Shown one piece after another: positions 33,772 through 42,048 of a DNA stretch of 64,000 nt. Position 1 is the stretch's first letter, and each line of letters opens with the position of its first letter. The notes under the pieces were generated by a model. The model was not told the DNA's origin. It saw only the letters and a program-made list of their open reading frames with translations, and ran no database searches. Position numbers and translations under genes: made by a program. Source of the DNA: Flagellimonas profundi (lineage in GTDB: Bacteria; Bacteroidota; Bacteroidia; Flavobacteriales; Flavobacteriaceae); assembly GCF_017313275.1 (NCBI RefSeq), contig NZ_JAFLNM010000006.1, positions 1 to 64,000 on the forward strand. Direction: 5' to 3'.

Positions 33772-34171
33772 TAGTGGAGCCGGAGGGATTCGAACCCTCG
33801 TCCAAACAAGCAATAACCATGCTTTCTACATGCTTAGTATCTGTTTGATTTTCGATGCATGCCTGACCAGATACGGCCTAACATACACTTATCTTCTTTA
33901 GGTTTTAGAGGTGTCGCCAAAGCGAACGAACACCCTTGTGTTGACTTTTTTGGTGCTCCTAAACGAATCGCCGTCAACAAGGGCTATTCAGGAACATCTC
34001 GCTTCCCTACCTTGTAGGGACGAGGCATATCTTACTATAATTCAGATTATGCGGCAAGAGCGTAATTATTTTCGCCAATTAAAAGTGTGAAACATGAGAT
34101 TAACGAGCTGTATCCCAGCGCTCGGCATGCTTACATCGCCATTGGTCTTGCTGTCAAAACCGGTCGGCCCC
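33772..34171 (-). ncRNA. ssrA: tmRNA (SsrA RNA)
   Basis: The 5' end GGGGCCGACCGGTTTTGACAG (34171 downward) pairs with the 3' end CCGGCTCCA to make the tRNA-like acceptor stem. A T-arm GAGGGTTCGAATCCCTC precedes it. The internal tag frame encodes GENNYALAA and a stop (34076-34047). The RNA rescues ribosomes stalled on stopless mRNA by adding this tag, which marks the product for ClpXP/Lon-type proteases; SmpB is needed as partner. The length of about 400 nt is normal. The genome encodes CTA, not CCA, after the discriminator base, so the tail must be completed by CCA-adding enzyme. Confidence 0.95.
34047..34076 (-). CDS. tmRNA tag peptide reading frame (GENNYALAA)
   Basis: The resume codon GGC at 34076-34074 is followed by codons for ENNYALAA and TAA (34049-34047). 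The hydrophobic ALAA end is the usual protease degron of SsrA tags. The full tag added to a stalled chain would be an Ala from charged tmRNA, then GENNYALAA. Confidence 0.9.
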   Translation of the reverse strand, partial: GENNYALAA

Positions 34172-34426
34172 GTAATGTTATTCCTGCGAAGGCAGGAATC
34201 TCTCACTTTTTTATCAAAGAACTTGGCCTGCATTGAGCGCAGTCAAAGTGTGGGCGTTTCCCAAAACTTGCTCGGCAAGTTCTCGGTCGGGCTATCGGCC
34301 GTACATGGTACCTGCCTCTATCCCTAACGCGGTCGGCAAAGGTAACTCATATCCATCAAACAATAAAAAGTTTGCTTACCCTGCCTATTACCCTTAATTT
34401 GGTCAACAATTATACCAAAATACCAT
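34172..34426. repeat. Short palindromic repeats upstream of ssrA
   Basis: A perfect palindrome, ATTCCTGC-GAAG-GCAGGAAT, lies at 34180-34199, nine bases before the tmRNA 5' end. It resembles the dispersed hairpin repeats found between genes in many bacteria. Further on are CATTGAGCGCAGTCAAAG (about 34232) and a second palindrome, AACTTG-CTCGG-CAAGTT (about 34265). The first of these resembles CATTCTGAACGAAGTGAAG at about 60053. The divergent promoters for ssrA and the oxidoreductase must share this space. Confidence 0.55.
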
Positions 34427-35632
34427 ATGAAGTTCGGAATTATCAGGGAACGGAAAAATCCGCCCGATCGCAGGGTGGTACTGTCACCAAAGGAATGTCA
34501 AAATGTCCTCTCCAAATTTCCAAAAGCTGAAATTTTAGTGGAATCGTCCCCCATTCGGGTTTTCGCCGATAAAGAGTATGCCGATAGGGGAATCCAGGTA
34601 GTCGATGATATGGGTTCCTGCGAAGTACTTCTTGGTGTCAAAGAAGTTCCCATCGATGCGTTGATTCCCAACAAAAAATATTTTTTCTTTTCACACACCA
34701 TTAAAAAACAACCATATAACCGAGAGTTGCTCCGAGCAATACTGGATAAAAACATCGAATTGTACGATCACGAAGTCATCACCAACGCAAAAGGGGCCAG
34801 ATTGGTGGCCTTTGGTCGTTATGCTGGTATAGTAGGGGCCTATAACGGATTCAGGGCGTATGGATTAAAATACAATCTGTACAAATTGCCCAAGGCCGAA
34901 TCTCTTTTAGATCAACAAGCCTTGATTGCCGAGCTTAAAAAAATACAACTGCCCAACATTAAAATATTGCTAACGGGAAAAGGCAGAGTGGGTAATGGAG
35001 CCAAGGAAATGCTCGATGCCATGGGATTGGAACAAGTTGGTGTTGCAGAGTACTTAAAGGAAGATTTCAATTATCCGGTATATTGCCAGATAGATGCTTC
35101 CGAATATAACAAACGAAAAGATGGGGTGCGCGGTAACAAAGCCGATTTTTTTCAGAACCCCGAGGCATATAAGTCCAACTTTTTCAGGTTTGCCAAAGTC
35201 ACCGACTTCTACATTGCAGGACATTTTTATGGCGACGGCGCCCCCTATCTCTATACACGGGAGGATGCAAAACAGCCCGAGTTCAATATAAAAGTGGTGG
35301 CCGATATCAGTTGCGATATCGATGGTCCAGTGGCATCCACCATTCGTCCATCCACTATTGCTGATCCCATCTATGGTTACGAGCCCAAATCCGAAACAGA
35401 AACTGATTATCGGGATAAAAATGCCATCGCCGTTATGGCAGTGGACAATTTGCCATGTGAGTTGCCGCGCGATGCCAGTGTAGGGTTTGGTGAGGCATTT
35501 TCCAAATATGTAATTCCGTCATTCTTTAACAACGATAAAGATGGTCTTCTCCTTCGGGCACGTATGACCCAAAATGGTAAATTGACCTCTCGCTACGCCT
35601 ATTTGCAGGACTACGTAGATGGCAAAGAATAA
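34427..35632 (+). CDS. NAD(P)-dependent oxidoreductase, alanine/saccharopine-dehydrogenase type
   Basis: This 401-residue cytoplasmic enzyme begins with an alanine-dehydrogenase/PNT-type domain (GIIRERKNPPDRRVVLSPKE). A Rossmann part follows with IKILLTGKGRVGNGAKEML. The closing domain contains VVADISCDIDGPVASTIRPS, as in lysine-forming saccharopine dehydrogenase (LYS1-like). It should catalyse a reversible NAD(P)-linked oxidative deamination or a saccharopine-type reaction; the substrate is uncertain. It is monocistronic and divergent from ssrA. Confidence 0.8.
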   Translation: MKFGIIRERKNPPDRRVVLSPKECQNVLSKFPKAEILVESSPIRVFADKEYADRGIQVVDDMGSCEVLLGVKEVPIDALIPNKKYFFFSHTIKKQPYNRELLRAILDKNIELYDHEVITNAKGARLVAFGRYAGIVGAYNGFRAYGLKYNLYKLPKAESLLDQQALIAELKKIQLPNIKILLTGKGRVGNGAKEMLDAMGLEQVGVAEYLKEDFNYPVYCQIDASEYNKRKDGVRGNKADFFQNPEAYKSNFFRFAKVTDFYIAGHFYGDGAPYLYTREDAKQPEFNIKVVADISCDIDGPVASTIRPSTIADPIYGYEPKSETETDYRDKNAIAVMAVDNLPCELPRDASVGFGEAFSKYVIPSFFNNDKDGLLLRARMTQNGKLTSRYAYLQDYVDGKE

Positions 35633-35712
35633 CCTTGTATCCAAAATTCAAGTGCAAAAGTTGGTAATGGGTTGTTTTTTAGTATATTGTATATCCTAAT
35701 TATCAAAAGCCA

Positions 35713-35982
35713 GTGACATTCAATTGGGTATTTTCTGGAGATGACAATCCAGCAATGCAACGGACCTGTATCGATTTGGAATACAGTCTCAGACCAAGGA
35801 TTATGAGATTCTTGTTATCCCGATTGGATGTGGATACGGACTTTTCCATGTTTTACTTTGATGTTGACGTAGATAAAAAATGGGTGTCCATCTCAGAGAA
35901 AACTCCTCAAGAATATATGCTCAAAATATCGTCCGATTTTGATCAAACGATCAATGGGTCTTCTTTTACTTCGGTGGCTTAA
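35713..35982 (+). CDS. Small conserved-looking protein of unknown function
   Basis: The only usable start is a GTG at 35713. The 89-residue product reads FNWVFSGDDNPAMQRTCIDL, then MRFLLSRLDVDTDFSMFYFD and a C-terminal MLKISSDFDQTINGSSFTSV. It is acidic and soluble with no signal or known motif. Balanced composition and a plausible fold suggest it is real, but the weak start and small size leave doubt. It ends 2 bp before the convergent stop of the PHP-type gene. Confidence 0.5.
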   Translation: MTFNWVFSGDDNPAMQRTCIDLEYSLRPRIMRFLLSRLDVDTDFSMFYFDVDVDKKWVSISEKTPQEYMLKISSDFDQTINGSSFTSVA

Positions 35983-35983
35983 G

Positions 35984-37105
35984 CTATTCTTGATCTTTTA
36001 ATGCAATGTTCCAGGTAATTACGGGATGCTCTTTGGGGGCAATATAGGCACCCAGCGCCTTAAGTTTTATTTGAAGGTCGTCCTTTTTTTCGAGCGTCTT
36101 TATTTGAAGGGTTTTGGTGCCCTCGGCAGGTATTGTGAATACTGGGGAACTGGAATAGAAGGTGTACGACATTTGATTTTCAAAAATGAGGTCACTACTG
36201 GTAACGTTCTTTAAAGTAACTTCCAAAATAGATGTGTTGTTGATGTATTTGGCCTTCTCAAATTGAACAGAGGCATTCAGCAAAGGAACCAGGTTTTCCT
36301 CTTTCCCCACCAGTAGAGAATTGAAGACTGCCACTGTTCTGCCGGCAAATAAAGCTTCTTTAAGTGATTCTTTGGATCTTTCTTTGGCAAAGACCAAGGT
36401 TATGGGACGTGTATGTCCCTTTTCCACATAATCCCAATCAATTAGTCCATGAATATCGCTAGTGCCCATGATCGTCAAATTATTCTCAAGGGCAAGAGCC
36501 AATGATTCTTCGGAATAATCACCGGTATTTATCACTTCGATACCATGCAACTCTCCACTACTAATGCGTTCTTTTTGAAAATCACTCAAAACAGGGTTTC
36601 CTTTTGGCGATTGCGCATACCAGGCAGGGTGGTTCCAAAACACAAATGCACCTTGCTTTTTTGCTTCAGCAAAAGAATCCTCGGCATCATTTACCAGCAG
36701 TTGGTTGGCATCTTTGATAAATATGGCATTGTTATGCCCGATAGGCGCTTGGCGCGTGATTTCCGATCCATGGACAAGCAAAAGATCATGGTCCTTGGCT
36801 TCTTGCAGGGCAATTTCATAGGAACGGTTCCTGTCTGGATGGGGAATGTCTTCCTTGTGGGGTTGGTATTCGATATGCTCGGTAAGTGAAATTACATCCA
36901 AGTTGTCCCGGAGCGCTTCCATAACTCGAATATTGGGCCACACATTGCCATCAGAAAAAACGGTATGTTGGTGTAAATCTGTTTTCAAGGTTACATAACC
37001 AGGAATATCCGGAAACTCAAGAGCTCGGGAGCTTTGATGTGTATGTTCTTGGGCAAACAGTAATGAAGCGGTAAAAAGAGCGATAAAAAATGGTTGGAAT
37101 TTCAT
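35984..37105 (-). CDS. Secreted PHP-domain phosphoesterase
   Basis: The open frame reaches back to 37237, but the ATG at 37105 starts a clear signal peptide (MKFQPFFIALFTASLLFAQ), which I take as the real start (373 residues). The PHP metal motifs are LKTDLHQHTVFSDGNVWP, SLTEHIEYQP, LVHGSEITRQ and IMGTSDIHGLIDW. Secreted relatives in Bacteroidota are annotated as Sb-PDE-type phosphodiesterases or PHP hydrolases. A periplasmic phosphoester hydrolase is expected, with the substrate unknown. The C-terminal 100 residues form a beta-sandwich-like tail. Confidence 0.85.
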   Translation of the reverse strand: MKFQPFFIALFTASLLFAQEHTHQSSRALEFPDIPGYVTLKTDLHQHTVFSDGNVWPNIRVMEALRDNLDVISLTEHIEYQPHKEDIPHPDRNRSYEIALQEAKDHDLLLVHGSEITRQAPIGHNNAIFIKDANQLLVNDAEDSFAEAKKQGAFVFWNHPAWYAQSPKGNPVLSDFQKERISSGELHGIEVINTGDYSEESLALALENNLTIMGTSDIHGLIDWDYVEKGHTRPITLVFAKERSKESLKEALFAGRTVAVFNSLLVGKEENLVPLLNASVQFEKAKYINNTSILEVTLKNVTSSDLIFENQMSYTFYSSSPVFTIPAEGTKTLQIKTLEKKDDLQIKLKALGAYIAPKEHPVITWNIALKDQE

Positions 37106-37317
37106 GTTGATGGTTTTATCAAAACTATGAAACCTTCGCATGTGTTTCAATGGCGAAGCGTACATTTTACAAACTGTTAACCTGGACATAAACTTGTTAG
37201 GCTCTTTTGGGGGAAAATCAAGCTGATTCAAAATCACAATTAATAAATATTTAAGGGCTTAAAAGGGCGTTATATTCAAATTCCTTGTTAGGTTTGCCAG
37301 CTTAAAACCTAAGCACT

Positions 37318-37773
37318 TTGCACATCGATTTAATTATAGCGGCACTTTGGAGCCTATCACCATTTGGCGAAGCAAAAGTTGGTATTCCTTATGGAATGTA
37401 CCAAGGTGTAAATGAGTACCTGGTTTTTATTGTTTGTTTTGGGGCCAATGTATTGGTGTTTCCGATGATGATGTTCTTTTTGGAGTACGTTAACCGTCAT
37501 CTGATCAAATGGCGTTTCTATAAAAAGTCCGCGGTTTTTGTCGGCCAAAGGGCCAAAAAAGGGTCAGGTAAAAAAATACAACGCTTCGGTTTTTTGGGTA
37601 TTGTGCTCTTTGTTATGATACCACTGCCAGGTACGGGAGTTTATGCTGGAAGTATTGCAGCCTATCTCTTCAAAATGAAAAAACGTGAGGCCTTTGCCGC
37701 CAATACAATCGGCATCTTCTTTTCCTCGGTAATTATCTGGGCCGCTACTTTAATGTCAATGGAGGGCATATAG
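37318..37773 (+). CDS. Small-multidrug-export-family membrane protein
   Basis: This 151-residue inner-membrane protein has four hydrophobic segments. The conserved LSPFGEAKVGIPYGMYQG at the start and FVMIPLPGTGVYAGSIAAYL in the middle are the inverted-repeat re-entrant motifs of the Sm_multidrug_ex/DedA-like family. The family name comes from early annotation and transport of drugs is not established. The only available start is a TTG at 37318, because the frame is closed at 37303. Confidence 0.85.
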   Translation: MHIDLIIAALWSLSPFGEAKVGIPYGMYQGVNEYLVFIVCFGANVLVFPMMMFFLEYVNRHLIKWRFYKKSAVFVGQRAKKGSGKKIQRFGFLGIVLFVMIPLPGTGVYAGSIAAYLFKMKKREAFAANTIGIFFSSVIIWAATLMSMEGI

Positions 37774-37859
37774 CCGAATAGTTTTCTCGATTTTCAGTCA
37801 TCTTAAGGAGGGATTTGTTTATTTTGCCTCCAACTTGATCATTAACCTAAAAAAGTAGT

Positions 37860-38729
37860 ATGGCATCTGGTTTTTTTGCTGTTTTGGACGATATTTCCGC
37901 ATTGATGGACGATGTAGCGACCATGAGTAAAGTCGCAACCAAAAAAACAGCAGGTATTTTGGGTGATGATTTAGCGGTGAATGCCGAGAAAGCAACCGGT
38001 TTTTTGTCAAGTCGTGAAATCCCTGTACTATGGGCCATTACCAAAGGTTCTTTTTTGAACAAACTGATTATTCTCCCCATTGCTTTTTTGTTGAGCGCCT
38101 ATTTGCCGGTTGCCATAACAGTTATTTTGATTTTGGGAGGGGTCTATTTGGCCTATGAGGGAGCAGAAAAGGTATACGAATATATTTTTCACAGGAATGA
38201 AGAAGGTCATGCAACAGACCCTATTGATATTCCCGAAGAGGAATTGCCCGGATTGGAGAAGAAGAAGATAAAGCAGGCCATAATCACGGATTTTATTCTG
38301 TCCGTTGAGATTGTCATTATCGCATTGAGTACGGTGGTCAACCAACCTTTGACCATACAAATAGCAACGGTTTCCGTTGTGGCATTATTGGCGACCGTTG
38401 GAGTCTATGGCATTGTGGCATTGATCGTTCGTATGGATGATTACGGTTACAGACTCATTAATCTGAATGAGGAGCATAATACTTTTTCCGATCAGGTAGG
38501 AAGAGTTTTGGTGAATGCACTTCCCAAGATCATCAAAGGGTTGTCAATCGTGGGGACATTGGCGTTGCTGTTGGTGTCTGGGGGTATTTTTAACCATAAC
38601 ATTGAGTTTTTCCATCAATTGTTCCCAAGCCTGCCGACTTTGCTCAAGGATTTTATTTTTGGATTGGTTATAGGTTTTGTTGCACTTTTTTTACTGAAGT
38701 TGGTTAAAAAGCTGTTCAAGCGTAAATAA
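37860..38729 (+). CDS. DUF808 (YedI-like) membrane protein
   Basis: This 289-residue protein has the characteristic DUF808 opening FAVLDDISALMDDVATMSKV, then KKTAGILGDDLAVNAEKATG, and several membrane spans including LGGVYLAYEGAEKVYEYI. The family is widespread, inner-membrane and without known function. The start ATG is certain from this conserved opening. It lies 14 bp upstream of a DUF1801 gene. Confidence 0.92.
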   Translation: MASGFFAVLDDISALMDDVATMSKVATKKTAGILGDDLAVNAEKATGFLSSREIPVLWAITKGSFLNKLIILPIAFLLSAYLPVAITVILILGGVYLAYEGAEKVYEYIFHRNEEGHATDPIDIPEEELPGLEKKKIKQAIITDFILSVEIVIIALSTVVNQPLTIQIATVSVVALLATVGVYGIVALIVRMDDYGYRLINLNEEHNTFSDQVGRVLVNALPKIIKGLSIVGTLALLLVSGGIFNHNIEFFHQLFPSLPTLLKDFIFGLVIGFVALFLLKLVKKLFKRK

Positions 38730-38743
38730 CAAGTAAGCTTTTT

Positions 38744-39109
38744 ATGAACCCAGCGGAAGATTATATTATCAATCAGGAAGAGCTGTTCAAAAGTATATTG
38801 CTACAACTACAGGTTTTAGTGGAGACTTCCGTTGCCAATCTGGATTTGAAATATAAATACCGGCTGCCCTTTTACTACTTGAACGGAAAACCATTTTGCT
38901 ATTTCAACGTATCCCGAAAAAAGGGGTATGTGGATGTAGGCTTTTGGAGTTCGGCCCACCTGAGCGTTCATCTGGATAAAATGATCACCGAGGGCAGAAA
39001 AGTGATGAAGTCACTCCGTTACCATACCTTGGATGATATTGATGCCGAAGTTTTTGTGGCGGTCATCAAAGATGCGGAATCCGTCAACCATAAAGGTTTT
39101 TGGAAATAA
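38744..39109 (+). CDS. DUF1801-like protein
   Basis: This 121-residue soluble protein contains LLQLQVLVETSVANLDLKYK, then YRLPFYYLNGKPFCYFNV and a C-terminal VKSLRYHTLDDIDAEV-like helix. This is the YdhG/DUF1801 fold, related to iron-binding frataxin-like structures. The function is unknown. It is co-directional with the DUF808 gene (14-bp gap) and its stop abuts the convergent PepSY gene end. Confidence 0.78.
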   Translation: MNPAEDYIINQEELFKSILLQLQVLVETSVANLDLKYKYRLPFYYLNGKPFCYFNVSRKKGYVDVGFWSSAHLSVHLDKMITEGRKVMKSLRYHTLDDIDAEVFVAVIKDAESVNHKGFWK

Positions 39110-40681
39110 TCAGCCTTTGGTAGGGGCCAGTTCGGACCTCTTTGTCTTCAGTTTAAAAAAGGCTATCCAGAGTGATACAATCCCTAAAATCAACCAAAGC
39201 AAATCCACTAATAGGATGTGTTGATATCCTTTTTCATAAGCAATCCACATCCAATTGCCTGTTGCAATTCCGTTTGCAATCGGAACCAATAATCCCAAAA
39301 TACCACCGCAGATCAACGTCCATCTATTGGTAAAGGCAATATCCTTTTTAAGGATAAAGAACACCGTGGCCACCAACCAGATTGGGAAATAAGTTTGGTA
39401 CAGGAAACCCATATCCACTGTTGGTGCAAACTTTACGATAATAAATTCCAAAGCGGTAACAGGTAGCAAGGTAAGACAGATGGCCATATACCAATTCGCC
39501 ACTTGTCGGTTGAACTTTCTGCGTTTTTCCGGTATGTTCTTTTTATCACGAGCCACAAGCCAGATCATAATTCCCGATAAAATCACAAAGCACGAAACCA
39601 ATCCCAGGATAAAGGAAATCACCCGAAGCCCATAACCGGCATAGTCCCCAAAATGGAGACGGAACATCATGTTTTTTACACCATCCAAATAGGAAGTTGG
39701 GGCAATTGGCACTTTTTCTTTTGCAATGGAACCATCGGCAATTTTGTAAATACGGTATCCCAAACCGTTCAGTTTGGTATCGTAACCGAGATGTCCACTA
39801 ATGGCAGCGTGCATATTTTGGTCACCATAGTTGAAAATATGGGTCTCGGTAACCCGAAAATCACCCCATTCTTTTTTTATCTCCTCAACATATTGGTCCA
39901 AATGGATGGCCATGTCCAATTTTTCGTTCTGAAATTCATAAACAGGATGGTTGTACTCCAAATCTTCGTACAATTGTTTTTGGTCACCATCATACAGTCC
40001 CATTACCATAGGAAGCACCAAAATACCTTTCAGTAAAAAGAAAGCTCCGGTTACGGCATATACAAACTGAAATGGAAACCCTATCACCCCCAGAGCGGTA
40101 TGGGCATCTGTCCACATGGTCTTTAGTTTGGCCCACGGCCTGAAGGTATAAAAGTTGGAAACGATCTTTTTCCAGTGTACCAAAACCCCTGTAATAATGG
40201 CGAAAAGGAAAAAGAAAGCCACAAACCCCGCCAAGGTCCTTCCGTAGGGGTATGGAATTTGGTCCAAAAAATGAAGCCGGTACAAGAATTCACCCAAATG
40301 ATAGTTACTTGTATAACTATCGGTTTTGGTCTTGTCCTCAGGGTCCAAGTAGAAAAAGACCGGTGCTTTGTCCTCTTCCGTTGCCAATGAATCTTTTGAA
40401 GCCCCTAAGTTGACGGAAATGCTCCGTTCGTTGTAATAATGTCTCAATTCCACATCCCGGCCGTATAAATTGTACTCTTTGGCGAGGTCGTTAAGGTGCC
40501 CATCCAGGCTGCCGGGCAATACATCTTCTTGACTTACGGAATGTCCACGTTGCCAATTGGCAATTTCATCCCTAAAAAACGAGAAAGACCCTGTAAAAAA
40601 AATGACATAAAGCGCTACGCTGATAACGATACCGCTTACGGTATGTGTATGAAATAATATATTATAGATACGGTTTCCCAT
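39110..40681 (-). CDS. PepSY-associated TM protein, putative siderophore-iron reductase
   Basis: This 523-residue inner-membrane protein has the PepSY_TM arrangement: a first span with FHTHTVSGIVISVALYVIFF, paired spans near 150-210 and 335-370, and four more at the C-terminus. Membrane histidines (HTHTVSG, RLHFLDQ, RLHFGDY) could ligate haem. Relatives such as PiuB/FoxB reduce ferric siderophores at the inner membrane. It is the last gene of the operon headed by the TonB-dependent receptor, 3 bp after the previous gene. That context supports periplasmic reduction and release of siderophore iron. Confidence 0.88.
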   Translation of the reverse strand: MGNRIYNILFHTHTVSGIVISVALYVIFFTGSFSFFRDEIANWQRGHSVSQEDVLPGSLDGHLNDLAKEYNLYGRDVELRHYYNERSISVNLGASKDSLATEEDKAPVFFYLDPEDKTKTDSYTSNYHLGEFLYRLHFLDQIPYPYGRTLAGFVAFFFLFAIITGVLVHWKKIVSNFYTFRPWAKLKTMWTDAHTALGVIGFPFQFVYAVTGAFFLLKGILVLPMVMGLYDGDQKQLYEDLEYNHPVYEFQNEKLDMAIHLDQYVEEIKKEWGDFRVTETHIFNYGDQNMHAAISGHLGYDTKLNGLGYRIYKIADGSIAKEKVPIAPTSYLDGVKNMMFRLHFGDYAGYGLRVISFILGLVSCFVILSGIMIWLVARDKKNIPEKRRKFNRQVANWYMAICLTLLPVTALEFIIVKFAPTVDMGFLYQTYFPIWLVATVFFILKKDIAFTNRWTLICGGILGLLVPIANGIATGNWMWIAYEKGYQHILLVDLLWLILGIVSLWIAFFKLKTKRSELAPTKG

Positions 40682-40684
40682 AGT

Positions 40685-40984
40685 TTAAACGAGTGGGTGG
40701 GTTTGATTTCCAAAATAGGATATGACAAAGAGTGCCAAACTGGTCAAAAGGTAAATACCCCAGACTTTCCAGCCGTTTTTGCCCAGAAAGGCAACGACCA
40801 TCAAAACAGCCCAAAGAATAAAGGCAGAAAATGTACTGGTAATGATTACCGCTACGTGGTTGAACCAACTGGCCAAGGCCAAATGGAACATCACGGCCAC
40901 AATGAGACCACCTAAAATAGCTGCGGTAATTTTGGCAAAACGTTGCGGGGGCGATGGGTTCAAATATTTTTTATTGGCTGGCAT
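40685..40984 (-). CDS. Small three-span membrane protein of siderophore operon (DUF3649-like)
   Basis: This 99-residue protein has three hydrophobic segments (about 17-38, 44-65, 72-92): ITAAILGGLIVAVMFHLALA, FSAFILWAVLMVVAFLGKNG, WGIYLLTSLALFVISYF. Its size and place between a DUF3325-like gene and a PepSY_TM gene match the small iron-uptake proteins (DUF3649) of proteobacterial siderophore clusters. Gaps of 3 bp on both sides show tight co-transcription. The molecular role is unknown. Confidence 0.7.
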   Translation of the reverse strand: MPANKKYLNPSPPQRFAKITAAILGGLIVAVMFHLALASWFNHVAVIITSTFSAFILWAVLMVVAFLGKNGWKVWGIYLLTSLALFVISYFGNQTHPLV

Positions 40985-40987
40985 AGG

Positions 40988-41320
40988 TTAAAACAAAAAG
41001 GTTTCAAAAAAGACTGCGCACAAAAGAAGAATGCCCAAAAAACGGTAGTTCAATAATCTTAATGGAGCAAGAAGAATCACTAAACTGGCTACCGTCATCA
41101 AAAGGATTAAGAAAGAGAACGTTCCTGAACCGAGCCCCCAGTAAAAGCAGCTGAGCCCCAATGATAGAATCATTAGGGCCAAACTGGCTAATTGAGCCGA
41201 TTTTTTGTGTTCACCCGTCCATTTCTCCAAGCCAAAAACACCTACTGAAGCCATTTTTTTGGATGTACCGTACAGCAAGTAAAAAGCTATAAAAGTGAGT
41301 AATGAAATTAGGGTCACCAT
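40988..41320 (-). CDS. Small membrane protein of siderophore operon (DUF3325-like)
   Basis: This 110-residue protein has three to four hydrophobic spans and a short charged loop (KWTGEHKKSAQLA). Length, topology and context resemble DUF3325 proteins that accompany PepSY_TM reductases and TonB receptors. It is separated by 3 bp from genes on both sides. It may be a subunit or stabiliser of the reductase, which is inference. Confidence 0.68.
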   Translation of the reverse strand: MVTLISLLTFIAFYLLYGTSKKMASVGVFGLEKWTGEHKKSAQLASLALMILSLGLSCFYWGLGSGTFSFLILLMTVASLVILLAPLRLLNYRFLGILLLCAVFFETFLF

Positions 41321-41323
41321 GGC

Positions 41324-42040
41324 TTATTTCTTTATGCAATAGGTAGCACAATGCCAAATAAATTCATAAGCCTCGCCATTGTAGGTGCCAGGAATTTCTT
41401 CCTTGGCAGTTGTTTCCACAATGTACTTGGTGTTCCAAGGCAGGGCAAAGGAAACCTCTCCATTGTCATCCGTGTACAGGGTTTTGGACCACAGGTCGGC
41501 TACATAGATTTTAAGCTCGTTTTTTGCAATGGGCTCGCCCTTGTACCATACTTGAAGCCTAATTTTGTCTTCGTCATTTTCCAACTGCTTTACCACAATT
41601 CCATCGGGATTTATGGTTTTGGTATCGCCATCGGTTCCCACCTGAACTTTTGCGGTGGAATGATAATGCGTTTTGAAAATCCCAAAGTCATATTGCGTAT
41701 AATCGATTACATTAATTTCATTGTTGTTCAAGGCAATGGTGTATACGCCATTCTGGGATGGGGTAAAACTCGCCAAATAATGGTCTTCCTTGGCTTTTGT
41801 GCTCAACTGCGTTTTTGTGCCATCGGGAGCAATTACCCAAAGGGTAAACTTGGAAACCAAAGGAAAAGCTTCGCCTTCAACTTTTTCAATCACACCGTAG
41901 GTGTATTCTCCATAATGCACACGGACTTCCTGTGCTTGGCCCATGGCCCCTGTACCGTTGGTCTCTATCCACAAATAATGTGCAGAGGCCGACAGTATGG
42001 GCAGGGTAATGAGCAATAAGGTCGCTATTAGTTTTTTCAT
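41324..42040 (-). CDS. DUF4198-family periplasmic protein
   Basis: This 238-residue protein has a signal peptide (about 1-20, ending ASA) followed directly by HYLWIETNG, the exact beginning of mature DUF4198/NikM-like proteins. There the N-terminal His may bind a metal. Beta-sandwich strands follow (VSKFTLWVIAPDGTKTQL, NGVYTIALNNNEINVIDY), then a carboxypeptidase-regulatory-like fold. Two cysteines close the protein (HCATYC). It is the second gene of the siderophore operon, 8 bp after the receptor stop. A periplasmic metal or siderophore handling role is likely. Confidence 0.82.
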   Translation of the reverse strand: MKKLIATLLLITLPILSASAHYLWIETNGTGAMGQAQEVRVHYGEYTYGVIEKVEGEAFPLVSKFTLWVIAPDGTKTQLSTKAKEDHYLASFTPSQNGVYTIALNNNEINVIDYTQYDFGIFKTHYHSTAKVQVGTDGDTKTINPDGIVVKQLENDEDKIRLQVWYKGEPIAKNELKIYVADLWSKTLYTDDNGEVSFALPWNTKYIVETTAKEEIPGTYNGEAYEFIWHCATYCIKK

Positions 42041-42048
42041 CTGTATTC

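Noticed and set aside
33781..33806. tRNA-like T-arm GAGGGATTCGAACCCTC on the plus strand
   Set aside because: Belongs to the tRNA-like domain of tmRNA on the minus strand, not to a separate tRNA; no anticodon or D-arm is adjacent.
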